Below are positions 26,821-35,704 of a stretch of 64,000 bases of DNA, piece by piece (position 1 is the first letter of the stretch; each line of letters opens with the position of its first letter). The position numbers and the translations under genes are program-made. Source of the stretch: Bacillota bacterium (GTDB taxonomy: Bacteria > Bacillota > Limnochordia > DTU087). The notes beneath the pieces were generated by a model, which saw only the letters and a list, made by a program, of their open reading frames with translations, was not told where the DNA came from and did not search any database. Where the stretch lies: assembly GCA_012798695.1 (NCBI GenBank), contig JAAZMR010000023.1, positions 1 through 64,000 on the forward strand. Direction: 5' to 3'.

Positions 26821-27696
26821 TTGGCTAGAACCGGTTCTTCTAAAGAGCGCAGCCGCTTTTTCTTTCTTGGTCCCGCGGTCTTATGGCTCTTGGTTTTTAC
26901 CATATTTCCCCTCTTATACTCACTGTACCTTAGCTTTCACAGCTCGCGTTTTCTACGCGTGACTGGCTTTGTAGGCCTGGAGAATTACTACCTTGTTCTC
27001 ACAGATTACCGTTTTTGGCAGGCATTTAGGGTGACACTTCTATTTGCCGCTATCGGTGTAGCCGTAACAGTTATTCTGGGATTGTTATTGTCACTTTTGT
27101 TTAATCACCCTATGCGGGGTATTCAGTTGTTTAGGACATTATCCACTGTGCCCCTTTTTACTGCGCCTGTCGCGATTGGCTATCTTTGCATGATCATCTT
27201 CTATGAAGAAGGTGGCCCCATCAACAATTTCCTTTTGGCCCTCGGGCTTCACAAGATAAATTGGCTTTCCGAGCCGATTTGGGCGAAGGCAGCAGTCGTG
27301 TTTGCAGATACCTGGCAGTGGACCCCGTTTGCGTTTTTGGTACTTTTAGCTGCTTTGCAGGCTGTTCCCGATGAGCTATATGAGGCGGCCGCTTTAGATA
27401 CAACCAATAGCTGGCAAAGTTTTGTCCATATTACTCTGCCGATGATTCGTCCGGCCCTAACCACAGTTATACTGCTGCGAACGGTGGAGGCTTTCAAGAT
27501 CTTTGACATACCATTTTCACTGACCAACGGTGGACCGGGTCTCGCTACACGCACCCTGACATTTAATGTCTATACTGCTGGGTTGCGGGACCAAAACCTA
27601 GGAGAGGCTGTCGCTATAGCCTTCATCCTCTTGATAGTAATGTTGAGCATTAGCTTCATATTTTTCCGAAGCTATCGCAGTCAATACGATGATTAG
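26821..27696 (+). CDS. ABC transporter permease, MalF/UgpA type
   Basis: This sugar-importer permease of about 291 residues has six predicted membrane helices and the EAA loop YEAAALDTTNSWQSFVHITLPMIRPAL that contacts the ATPase. The frame is open from GTG 26770, but TTG 26821 is chosen because GTGAGGTG lies 6 bases upstream and the resulting N-terminus (MARTGSSKERSRFFFLGPAVLW) is typical. It pairs with the following permease. No ATP-binding gene is present in the locus. Confidence 0.9.
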   Translation: MARTGSSKERSRFFFLGPAVLWLLVFTIFPLLYSLYLSFHSSRFLRVTGFVGLENYYLVLTDYRFWQAFRVTLLFAAIGVAVTVILGLLLSLLFNHPMRGIQLFRTLSTVPLFTAPVAIGYLCMIIFYEEGGPINNFLLALGLHKINWLSEPIWAKAAVVFADTWQWTPFAFLVLLAALQAVPDELYEAAALDTTNSWQSFVHITLPMIRPALTTVILLRTVEAFKIFDIPFSLTNGGPGLATRTLTFNVYTAGLRDQNLGEAVAIAFILLIVMLSISFIFFRSYRSQYDD

Positions 27697-27712
27697 AGGG
27701 AGGGAGTACAGC

Positions 27713-28561
27713 ATGTACAGGCGTCTTCCTTGGTGGAAAAGTATGTTGAGGGGGATAGCCATCATCTTGGCAACTATATGGCTCATATTTCCCTTTTACT
27801 GGGCGGTCATAACTTCTCTTAAGACTCCGGCTGACGTATTTCAGCTATCATTTATTCCATTTATCCAGTTTCAGCCGACACTAGAAAACTGGAGAACAGA
27901 GATAACTCAGCGGGGTCGTGAAGTCTTTGGCGGTTTGAGTAACAGCCTGATTGTAGCGCTTTCTGCGGCGCTACTAGCCGTATTGATAGGTACATTGGCC
28001 GGGTATGGTCTGGCCCGTTTTCGCTACCGGCATTGGAAAAACAGAGATATCGCCATGTGGATTCTATCTCAGAGATTCTTGCCACCCGCTGCTACAGTCA
28101 TCCCGTTTTTCCTGATGATGCGATATCTAAGGCTTGTGGACACGAGGCTTGCACTGGTCTTGGTCAATGTTACATTCACGATTCCGTTTGTGGTTATGAT
28201 CATCCGTGATGCCTTTCGGGAATTACCCATAGAACTTGAGGAATCGGCATTGGTAGACGGATGCTCTCGACTTCAAGCATTGATCTGGATTGAATTGCCT
28301 CTCATAGCTCCTGCCTTAGTCAGTGCCGCAATTATCAGCTTTGCCTTTACATGGAATGAGTTCCTATTTGCATTCATTCTCACCTACTCCAGGGCTACCC
28401 CCATGACTGTAGTGATTGCAGGTACTTCGGATACTCAGGGCATCCAGTTTTGGTATGTCTCTACCCGAATGCTGATGGCGGTTCTTCCACCAGCCGTTCT
28501 GGCCATGACCATTCAGCGCTATGTAGTGAGAGGTCTGACATTTGGGGCAGTGAAAGGCTAA
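27713..28561 (+). CDS. ABC transporter permease, MalG/UgpE type
   Basis: This protein of about 282 residues has six membrane helices and the EAA loop LEESALVDGCSRLQALIWIELPLIAPAL. The ATG at 27713 has GGGAGGGAG 6-7 bases upstream, so it is preferred over ATG 27689, which lies inside the preceding gene. It completes the importer with the binding protein and MalF-like permease. A terminator follows, so the operon ends here without an ATPase gene, as with importers that share one MsmX/MsmK-like ATPase (inference). Confidence 0.9.
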   Translation: MYRRLPWWKSMLRGIAIILATIWLIFPFYWAVITSLKTPADVFQLSFIPFIQFQPTLENWRTEITQRGREVFGGLSNSLIVALSAALLAVLIGTLAGYGLARFRYRHWKNRDIAMWILSQRFLPPAATVIPFFLMMRYLRLVDTRLALVLVNVTFTIPFVVMIIRDAFRELPIELEESALVDGCSRLQALIWIELPLIAPALVSAAIISFAFTWNEFLFAFILTYSRATPMTVVIAGTSDTQGIQFWYVSTRMLMAVLPPAVLAMTIQRYVVRGLTFGAVKG

Positions 28562-28578
28562 GGTCGCTGGGCCGGATA

Positions 28579-28614
28579 ATGACTATAGTCTCCCCTGTGG
28601 CTATAGTCATATTT
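28579..28614 (+). terminator. Hairpin terminator of the sugar ABC operon
   Basis: ATGACTATAG (28579-28588) pairs perfectly with CTATAGTCAT (28601-28610), followed by ATTTGAT. The T run is short. Confidence 0.65.
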
Positions 28615-28746
28615 GATCTCATCCCCAAGTGATACTTGATCATGAAAAGGAATAGACAGCTTCGATGTACAACTATTAATAAGTTGGATGTTATACTAAC
28701 AGGGTATGGCTACCTGCGTGCTGTAGTGCGATAGGAGGAAAAATGG

Positions 28747-29802
28747 ATGACAGGTAAGGACCTCTTACAAGCGCTTTCCAGGGGCAAGGGTGTATCTGGA
28801 TACGAAGCAGACCTAGTACCCTTGCTGACTGAGGCCTTTGCACCTCTGGTTGACCAGGTGAAAGAGGACAAGTTGGGCAACCTGATTATGCTGAGACGTG
28901 GACGTGGTACGGAACCTCGCAAGAAGATCATGTTAGCGGCACATATGGACGAGATTGGCTTGGTTATCACCGGTTATGAGACAGGAGGGTTTTTGCGGTT
29001 TTCTAATATCGGAGGTATAGATGATCGTGTGCTGTTAGCACAGCAGGTGGTCGTTCACGGCCGCAAAGACCTCGTAGGAGTTATTGGTGCCAAGCCTCCC
29101 CACATTCAGGAGCCGGGAGAACAAGATAAGTCAGTGAAGATTAGTGACCTGTTTATCGATGTAGGACTAGATGATGAAACATTGCGGGAGCTTGTAGACA
29201 TCGGTGATATGGCTACCCTAGCTCAACAACCGGTGGGTTTGTTAAACGAAAGATTTGCGGGTAAAGCTTTTGATGATCGGGCTGGAGTAGTCGTGATGTA
29301 CCTCTGTCTGGAGATTCTGGCCAGACTGTCCCATGCGTCAGATGTATATGCAGTGGCGACAGTACAGGAAGAAGTCGGGATCCGGGGTGCTACTGTTAGT
29401 ACCTATGGGATTGTGCCCGATATCGGTATTGCCCTAGACGTAGGGCATGGTGATATACCCGGAGTACCGGCATATGATACTCTGCCCTTGGGCAAGGGCT
29501 CTGGTATAGCCATTGGCCCTCAGGTACATCCTCAGATATATGATCGCCTGTTGAAGATAGCCAAGCAGTGGGGGATACCCTACGGAATAGAACCCGCTAC
29601 TTCTCCGGCAGGCACCGATGCTTATGCTATTCAGATTACTCAACAAGGCATCCCAACGGCATTGATTTCGCTGCCACTGCGCTATATGCATACACCGGTG
29701 GAGACGTTGGAATGGTCAGACCTTGAAGCAGCCGCCCGGCTGTTAGCTATGTTTATCTGTTCCATTGATTCCGAGTTTGTGGAGGGATTGCGATGCTTCT
29801 AA
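28747..29802 (+). CDS. M42-family metallo-aminopeptidase, copy 1
   Basis: This 351-residue cytosolic peptidase of the M42 (TET/glutamyl aminopeptidase, CelM) family has the di-metal ligands in LAAHMDEIGL, AFDDRAG, VQEEVGIRGA and LDVGHGD, and the closing LRYMHTPVET. M42 enzymes form dodecamers that degrade peptides from the N-terminus. The ATG follows AGGAGG by 8 bases. It is first of three tandem paralogues and overlaps the next gene by 10 bases. Confidence 0.92.
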   Translation: MTGKDLLQALSRGKGVSGYEADLVPLLTEAFAPLVDQVKEDKLGNLIMLRRGRGTEPRKKIMLAAHMDEIGLVITGYETGGFLRFSNIGGIDDRVLLAQQVVVHGRKDLVGVIGAKPPHIQEPGEQDKSVKISDLFIDVGLDDETLRELVDIGDMATLAQQPVGLLNERFAGKAFDDRAGVVVMYLCLEILARLSHASDVYAVATVQEEVGIRGATVSTYGIVPDIGIALDVGHGDIPGVPAYDTLPLGKGSGIAIGPQVHPQIYDRLLKIAKQWGIPYGIEPATSPAGTDAYAIQITQQGIPTALISLPLRYMHTPVETLEWSDLEAAARLLAMFICSIDSEFVEGLRCF

Positions 29803-30797
29803 GGAGGCTAAGTGAGGCTGCTGGTGTTTCCAGTCAGGAGACAGAGATCAGAAACCTGATCAAAGCCGAAGCAAATAAGCTCGGTGCGGAAGTAAAGACC
29901 GATGCTCTGGGTAATGTGCTGGCCTATAAGCAAGGCAGGAAAGACGGCCCCACTATCATGGTTGCGGCTCATATGGATGAAGTCGGGCTAATGGTGGTGG
30001 GTGTGGAGGACTCCGGTCTCTTGCGGTTCAAGCCCATAGGGGGTATTGATCGTCGGGTACTGGTAGCGAAACAGGTGCTCGTCGGGCCAGATAAGATTCC
30101 TGGTGTGATTGGCTCTAAACCGATCCATTTGCAGAAAAGGGATGAGCGGAACACTCCGTTTCAATGGCAAGAGCTTTACATCGATATTGGGGCGAAAGAC
30201 AAAGCAGAGGCAGAGAAACTAGTTCCTCTGGGAACAACAGCCATTTTTGCCACAGCTTTTCAGCAGCTATCTGAAGAGATTGTCATGGGCAAAGCTCTTG
30301 ATGATCGGGTGGGATGTAACGTGCTCCTGGAGTTATTGGCTGATGTATATGACTGCAACCTAGTCTGTGCATTTACGGTCCAGGAGGAAGTAGGGTTGAG
30401 AGGTGCAGGAGTGGCTGCCTATGCAGTGGACCCCGATGCGGCCTTGGTAATCGAGGGCACTACTGCCTCAGATGTGCCAGATGTGCCGGAGCATGGTCAT
30501 GCGACATCGGTGGGTAAGGGTCCGGCCCTGACTATTATGGATCGAACTTCCATTCCGGCAAAACCTTTGGTGGAGAAATTGCAGCGGGTAGCCGAGAAAG
30601 AGAACATACCGACTCAGTTTCGGCGAGCTACTACCGGTGGCACTGACGCGGGCAAGATTCAGCTGACCAAGGGTGGCATACCCGTAGCAGGCATTTCTGT
30701 ACCGTGTCGCTATATTCACTCACCAGCCTCTATAGCGAGCCTTTCTGACATACAAGCAACCATTCGGCTGGTAAAAGGAGTTCTGCAAGCATTTTAG
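29793..30797 (+). CDS. M42-family metallo-aminopeptidase, copy 2
   Basis: This 334-residue paralogue of its neighbours carries VAAHMDEVGL, ALDDRVG, VQEEVGLRGAG and CRYIHSPAS. At the position where copies 1 and 3 have LDVGHGD and VDVTGTGD, this copy has VIEGTTASDVPD, a glutamate instead of the usual aspartate ligand. Such changes occur within the family and may tune metal or substrate choice. GGAGGGATTGCG precedes the ATG, inside the preceding gene. Confidence 0.92.
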   Translation: MLLRRLSEAAGVSSQETEIRNLIKAEANKLGAEVKTDALGNVLAYKQGRKDGPTIMVAAHMDEVGLMVVGVEDSGLLRFKPIGGIDRRVLVAKQVLVGPDKIPGVIGSKPIHLQKRDERNTPFQWQELYIDIGAKDKAEAEKLVPLGTTAIFATAFQQLSEEIVMGKALDDRVGCNVLLELLADVYDCNLVCAFTVQEEVGLRGAGVAAYAVDPDAALVIEGTTASDVPDVPEHGHATSVGKGPALTIMDRTSIPAKPLVEKLQRVAEKENIPTQFRRATTGGTDAGKIQLTKGGIPVAGISVPCRYIHSPASIASLSDIQATIRLVKGVLQAF

Positions 30798-30814
30798 TGG
30801 AGGGAGTGCTAATT

Positions 30815-31807
30815 GTGCAAGATATAGTCAAGGAATTGGTTGAGCTTTATGGCCCTACCGGCAGGGAAGAGCAGGTAGCTGAGTATATTGCCAAAATAAT
30901 GCGGCCCTTAGTCGACGAAGTTTATACAGATGCACTAGGAAATTTAGTTGCTGTTAAACGGGGCTCTGCCAATGCTGAGAAGATCATGTTGGCTGCCCAT
31001 ATGGATGAAGTCGGGGTGATTATTACTGACATAGATGATAACGGGTTTCTGCGTTTTTCCAACATCGGCGGTGTTTCACCTTTTACCTTGATTGGTCAAA
31101 GAGTAAGGTTTGCTGATGGTACTATAGGGGTATTTGGACAGGAGAAGCTCGACCAGATCAAGGATCTCAAATTCAGTAAAATGTTTATTGATATTGGAGC
31201 TTCATCACGGCAGGAAGCAGAAGCTAAGGTGAGTATCGGCGATGTAGCCGTCTATCATCGGGAATTTACCCTACAGGGCCAGCGGGTGATTGCTAAGTCA
31301 CTAGATAACCGCATCGGTTGTGCTGTTCTCATAGAGACAGCCCGACGGCTACAAGCATCCCCCCATGAGCTCTACTTCGTTTTTACGTCTCAGGAAGAGG
31401 TAGGCCTTCGGGGTGCTCGCACTGCCGCCTATTCACTGAATCCCGACTATGGCATTGCGGTAGATGTGACAGGAACCGGAGACACTCCCGAGGCTCATCG
31501 CATGGCTGTATCTTTGGGAAAAGGGGCGGCCATTAAGGTTAAGGATAGCTCAGTTATTAGTCATCCGATTGTGAAGGACTTGCTAGTCAAGACGGCTAAA
31601 GCCAATGGCATATCCTACCAAATGGAAGTATTGGAGCGAGGAGGTACTGATGCTGGGTCTATCCATCTTACTCGCAGTGGTGTACCCACGGGTGCTGTCT
31701 CGATTCCATCTCGTTATATTCACAGCCCTTCAGAAATGGTGGACCTAGGGGATGTTGATAACTGTGTAAGGCTGTTGGTTGCGGTTCTAGAGGGCCCTTG
31801 GGCCTAG
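30815..31807 (+). CDS. M42-family metallo-aminopeptidase, copy 3
   Basis: This third tandem paralogue (330 residues) has LAAHMDEVGV, SLDNRIG in place of the DDR motif, SQEEVGLRGA, VDVTGTGDTP and SRYIHSPSE. The frame is open from GTG 30797, which overlaps the preceding stop, but GTG 30815 has GGAGGGAG 8 bases upstream and begins MQDIVKELVELYGPTGRE, the normal family start. With copies 1 and 2 it probably forms a set of different specificities, or a mixed complex. Confidence 0.9.
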   Translation: MQDIVKELVELYGPTGREEQVAEYIAKIMRPLVDEVYTDALGNLVAVKRGSANAEKIMLAAHMDEVGVIITDIDDNGFLRFSNIGGVSPFTLIGQRVRFADGTIGVFGQEKLDQIKDLKFSKMFIDIGASSRQEAEAKVSIGDVAVYHREFTLQGQRVIAKSLDNRIGCAVLIETARRLQASPHELYFVFTSQEEVGLRGARTAAYSLNPDYGIAVDVTGTGDTPEAHRMAVSLGKGAAIKVKDSSVISHPIVKDLLVKTAKANGISYQMEVLERGGTDAGSIHLTRSGVPTGAVSIPSRYIHSPSEMVDLGDVDNCVRLLVAVLEGPWA

Positions 31808-31809
31808 AT

Positions 31810-31837
31810 TTGCCGAAGGCATGGCAAAGTGTAATAT
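31810..31837 (+). promoter_or_regulatory. Possible promoter of the SIMPL gene
   Basis: TTGCCG (31810-31815), a 16-base spacer and TAATAT (31832-31837), about 100 bases before the gene. Confidence 0.4.
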
Positions 31838-31939
31838 TGGGAATACGGCTCTTGGCAGGACCCGAAGCTCTCTTGTGGAAGGTTGTACTTGGGAGACAGG
31901 TAGGATCAACCGCAACCCACGGAAAAGGGGGTATCGTAA

Positions 31940-32665
31940 ATGCACAATCAAGGATTTGCTTGTATGATTGTGGTTATTGCGTTGGCGCTGCTATCGCTAA
32001 GTTTCACGGAAGTGGGTTTTGCTCAGGAAATTCGCCAGATCCATGTCCGAGGCTACGGCAGCATGAGCGTGGAGCCGGATTTGGCCTATGTAAGCCTTGG
32101 TGTGGAAACTCAAGCACTAGAGGCCGAAGAGGCTCAGACCAAGAATGCGATTAATATGCGCAACATCTTGGCAGTCTTGGGCGAACAGGGTATCAAGAGT
32201 CAGAATATAGAAACCAGCTATTTTAATGTATATCCGATTTACCGTTACAATGAGGAGAAGGGTAATCAGTTGACTGGCTATAGGGTCAGCAACAGTATCT
32301 CGATTAGGTTAGAGGATCTATCCAAGGTCGGGGAAGTCATAGATAGTGCCATCAAAGCCGGTGCTACCAACGTCAACACAGTACGTTTCACATTGGCAGA
32401 TGAAGGGCCCTGGCTAGACAAGGCACTAGCATTAGCGGTGGAAGATGGACGCCGAAGAGCTGAAGTCATGGCAACAGCCGCAGGAGAAAAACTTGGTCTC
32501 GTCATGATGATGCGTGATCCCAGTACTAGTTCTACGCCATATTATGCCGGGAACGAAATGGCGCTCAAGGCGACAGCCATGGCCGACCGGGGCGTTCCTA
32601 CTCCGATCCAACCTGGGAAATTGGAGATCACAGCCGCCGTAGAAATGGTTTTTGCCTTGGAATAA
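31940..32665 (+). CDS. SIMPL (DUF541) domain secreted protein
   Basis: This 241-residue protein has a signal sequence (MIVVIALALLSLSFTEVGFA, then QEIRQ) and one SIMPL/DUF541 domain (about 30-240), beginning IHVRGYGSMSVEPDLAYVSLGVE and containing NIETSYFNVYPIYRY and LTGYRVSNSISIRLEDL. Members are found in the envelope of many bacteria. The known homologues (BP26 antigen, SIMPL in signalling) do not define a biochemical function here. AAGGGGG lies 8 bases before the ATG. A 10-bp inverted repeat follows. Confidence 0.87.
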   Translation: MHNQGFACMIVVIALALLSLSFTEVGFAQEIRQIHVRGYGSMSVEPDLAYVSLGVETQALEAEEAQTKNAINMRNILAVLGEQGIKSQNIETSYFNVYPIYRYNEEKGNQLTGYRVSNSISIRLEDLSKVGEVIDSAIKAGATNVNTVRFTLADEGPWLDKALALAVEDGRRRAEVMATAAGEKLGLVMMMRDPSTSSTPYYAGNEMALKATAMADRGVPTPIQPGKLEITAAVEMVFALE

Positions 32666-32692
32666 CCCACGATAGAAACTGAAGACCATTCC

Positions 32693-32714
32693 GAGGGAGG
32701 CAACTGCCTCCCTC
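32693..32714 (+). terminator. Strong hairpin after the SIMPL gene
   Basis: GAGGGAGG pairs with CCTCCCTC around CAACTG, a perfect 8-bp G+C-rich stem 27 bases past the stop. There is no T run directly after, so termination is probable but not certain. Confidence 0.55.
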
Positions 32715-32813
32715 AGGTTCCTGCCCCAGTCTTTTCACGCATATCTAGCCTCAAAGCACTGAGCGTTTATGTTCAAGAAAGGCTCCAATCAGTCAACCGA
32801 CAAAAGCGGGTTC

Positions 32814-32840
32814 CAGGGTATAGCCCTGCGGCATACCCTG
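32814..32840 (+). other. Hairpin of unknown role upstream of serine acetyltransferase
   Basis: CAGGGTAT (32814-32821) pairs perfectly with ATACCCTG (32833-32840) around an 11-base loop. It lies just before TATTATAC, a possible -10, so it could be an operator or a second terminator. It matches no riboswitch class I know. Confidence 0.35.
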
Positions 32841-32905
32841 AAGTATTATACATGGTGAGGAAATACGAGTCAGCTTTCTAACCTACCGCAGGGGAGTGGG
32901 AATCT

Positions 32906-33844
32906 TTGGCACAAGATGAATCTATCCAACATAGTCTCAGTCCAATAGTGAAGCAATTGGCCACTGTGGCCGGAGCTTTGGGATACACAAATGAGAGTGG
33001 TGACAAGACTGTTCCCAAGCCGGAGAATGTAGTAGACTTACTGCAGGATCTGCGCAGCATTCTCTTCCCAGGGTACTTTAAGCCGTCACGTAATGGCTAT
33101 GATGTCGTATGTATGCTAGAGCATCTAGGAGTAGTCTACTGGCGTTTGGCAGGGCAGATCCACAATGCTCTGCACAGCACCTGCTCCCATGTATGTGATT
33201 CTACCGCGATTGCCTGTCCGGTGATGGAGAAAAGCTGCCATCTCTCGATGGAGTATCTCCAGCGTTTGCCGAATATACAAGCCCAACTGCAGAAGGATGT
33301 ACAAGCCGCCTATGATGGCGATCCCGCTGCCACTAATCTTGAGGAGATCATTTTGTCCTATCCAGGGATTTATGCCATTACAGTGCATAGGCTCGCTCAT
33401 GAGTTCTACAAGATGGGGCTCATCTTAATTGCCCGGATTATGAGTGAACATGCGCATAGCTCCACGGGCATAGATATTCACCCAGGCGCGCAGATCGGAG
33501 AGAGCTTCTTCATTGATCATGGCACAGGTGTCGTCATTGGCGAAACCTGTGTGATTGGAAATAATGTTAAGCTCTATCAAGGGGTTACTTTGGGGGCATT
33601 GAGCTTTCCCAAAGATGAAAAGGGTAAACTGATCCGCGGCAATCGGCGCCACCCCACAATCGAAGATGATGTGACTATCTACGCGGGAGCAACTATCCTC
33701 GGGGGAGATACTGTCATTGAGCAAGGCTCAGTGATCGGTGGTAATGTATGGCTGACGGAGGGTGTGCCACCTTTCAGCAAAGTAACGAATCGTGCCCAGG
33801 TCGAAACGCGCATACAGCATTATCGGACAGATAGAGAAGGATGA
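32906..33844 (+). CDS. cysE: Serine O-acetyltransferase (EpsC-type)
   Basis: It acetylates serine with acetyl-CoA, the first step of cysteine synthesis. The 312-residue protein has a long helical N-terminal part (1-170) and a C-terminal left-handed beta-helix of hexapeptide repeats with IDHGTGVVIGETCVIG and GNRRHPTIEDDV. The extended N-terminus fits the EpsC group rather than short CysE. The TTG start follows GGGGAGTGGGAATC. Its stop overlaps the next start (ATGA), so it is coupled to the radical SAM gene. No cysK is in the window. Confidence 0.9.
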   Translation: MAQDESIQHSLSPIVKQLATVAGALGYTNESGDKTVPKPENVVDLLQDLRSILFPGYFKPSRNGYDVVCMLEHLGVVYWRLAGQIHNALHSTCSHVCDSTAIACPVMEKSCHLSMEYLQRLPNIQAQLQKDVQAAYDGDPAATNLEEIILSYPGIYAITVHRLAHEFYKMGLILIARIMSEHAHSSTGIDIHPGAQIGESFFIDHGTGVVIGETCVIGNNVKLYQGVTLGALSFPKDEKGKLIRGNRRHPTIEDDVTIYAGATILGGDTVIEQGSVIGGNVWLTEGVPPFSKVTNRAQVETRIQHYRTDREG

Positions 33845-35697
33845 ATAGCGTGAGATCAGATCAGCAGCCGAAATTGACTACAATTGCACTAGCCAGCCTC
33901 AATGCGAAGTTTATCCACTCCAATCTGGCCCTCGATTATCTGCGGGCCTATTGTGAGGAACAGCAGTTGCCAATATCATTTGAGCTCTTGGAGTTTCACA
34001 TTAACCAGCCGGTTGATTACATTGTTGGCGAGATTCTCTCTCTGGACATAGGTATAATCGGGTTTTCCTGCTATATCTGGAACATAAACGAGACTCTACA
34101 TGTGATTTCCAGATTAAAACTGGCTAAACCAGACTTGATCGTGATCATTGGAGGGCCCGAGGTTTCCTATGATACAGAAACACTGATGGAAAAGCATCCG
34201 GAAGTGGATTATTGCATAACCGGTGAAGGAGAAAAGAGCTTTGCAGCTTTGCTTGCCCACCTGTTATCAAAGGGGAAGGTTGAAGACGCTTCCAGCGGGA
34301 AGGTGGTTGGGCGGATCATTTCGGGTGAACCAGTTGATCTTGACCAGCTGCCGTCTCCCTATCCTGTGAACCTCGAAGCCAGGTATTGCAATAAGTTGGT
34401 ATACCTTGAGACCTCGCGGGGCTGCCCTTTTGCCTGTCAGTATTGCCTATCGGCCAATACCCGAGGGGTAAGGTATTTCCCTTGGGAAAGGGTGAAAGGC
34501 GAATTACTCAAGCTCATGGATGCTGGCTTTCCCCAGATCAAGTTAATTGATCGCACCTTTAACGCTAATCCCGCCTGGGCTCTGAGGATTTTTGATTTCT
34601 TGGTCAAGGAGAACACACGCAGGGGAGCTTTTGAGGGTACCCAGCCACCTACGGTCTTTCATTTCGAAATCAGTGCCGATATCTTGACTGAAGAGTTGTT
34701 GGCATACCTGAGCAGTGTACCACCGGGATTATTTCAATTTGAGATTGGGATACAGTCTACCACCCCAGCAGTGCTCGAGGCAGTAGGTAGGAAAAGTGAA
34801 TGGCAGGCGCTGGCCCAAACCATAAAACGGTTAGCGGAGCAGGGGAACATTCATTTACATCTAGATCTGATCGCTGGTCTACCTGAGGAAACTTATGAGA
34901 GTTTTCGACAGTCCTTTGATGATGTATACGGGTTAGGTGGCCATCGAATACAACTAGGGTTCCTAAAGCTGCTGAAGGGATCAGGTTTGCGGCTGAGGAG
35001 CAAGGAGCTGGGACTGGTCTTTGATCCCCATGCCCCCTATGAGATAATCTGTACACCAACCATGAGTGCCATAGATTTGGTTCGCCTCAAGGAGATAGAG
35101 AGTCTCCTGGAGCAGTACCACAACAGTCACCGCTTTAGCCTGACCCTAGCGCTCTTATGCCATGAGCTATATACATCACCCTTTCGATTTTTTGAGGATT
35201 TTGCCGCCTATTTTCGAGAGCGAGGATTGCATCGAGTATCCCACAGCCAGTTAGCCCTTTATGATATCTTGTATCGATACTTGCGGGAACGCCATCCAAG
35301 CATTGTGCCCGTAGCGGAGGAGACTATGAAGTTTGATTTTCTACGCACAGAACCCCATCGCCCCTTGCGTACTTGGATGCCGGACAAGCTAGGCAAGGCT
35401 CATAAGCATCTACGACGGAAATTGCAGCAAGATGTCGATCTGTTAAGTAAGCTGCATTCAGATACAGCTGCTCTCAGTCCCCGAGATTTCGCTCAACAGA
35501 TACGTATCGGCAAGTTTTCGTTGGAGTTCATCAAATTGCTGGTTCAAGGATATTCATCAAGAGACTTGCTTTGTACTACGCCTGTAGAGCTAGAGAGCGT
35601 TACTACGAATCATGGTTATATCATCTTTGATCACCATTGGCCCGACCCCTGGACTCGGGAGAGTGGGTATATCTTAGTCGTATCGGAGGATAGGTGA
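33841..35697 (+). CDS. B12-binding radical SAM protein with DUF4080 C-terminus
   Basis: This 618-residue protein has an N-terminal cobalamin-binding domain (about 10-135), a radical SAM core with the [4Fe-4S] motif RGCPFACQYC (about 198-207) and a C-terminal region typical of DUF4080 proteins. Such enzymes methylate or rearrange unreactive carbons. No substrate is known for this subgroup. It is translationally coupled to cysE and lies 7 bases before dnaE, a strange grouping that gives no clear clue to function. Confidence 0.88.
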   Translation: MNSVRSDQQPKLTTIALASLNAKFIHSNLALDYLRAYCEEQQLPISFELLEFHINQPVDYIVGEILSLDIGIIGFSCYIWNINETLHVISRLKLAKPDLIVIIGGPEVSYDTETLMEKHPEVDYCITGEGEKSFAALLAHLLSKGKVEDASSGKVVGRIISGEPVDLDQLPSPYPVNLEARYCNKLVYLETSRGCPFACQYCLSANTRGVRYFPWERVKGELLKLMDAGFPQIKLIDRTFNANPAWALRIFDFLVKENTRRGAFEGTQPPTVFHFEISADILTEELLAYLSSVPPGLFQFEIGIQSTTPAVLEAVGRKSEWQALAQTIKRLAEQGNIHLHLDLIAGLPEETYESFRQSFDDVYGLGGHRIQLGFLKLLKGSGLRLRSKELGLVFDPHAPYEIICTPTMSAIDLVRLKEIESLLEQYHNSHRFSLTLALLCHELYTSPFRFFEDFAAYFRERGLHRVSHSQLALYDILYRYLRERHPSIVPVAEETMKFDFLRTEPHRPLRTWMPDKLGKAHKHLRRKLQQDVDLLSKLHSDTAALSPRDFAQQIRIGKFSLEFIKLLVQGYSSRDLLCTTPVELESVTTNHGYIIFDHHWPDPWTRESGYILVVSEDR

Positions 35698-35704
35698 TTG
35701 CTTC

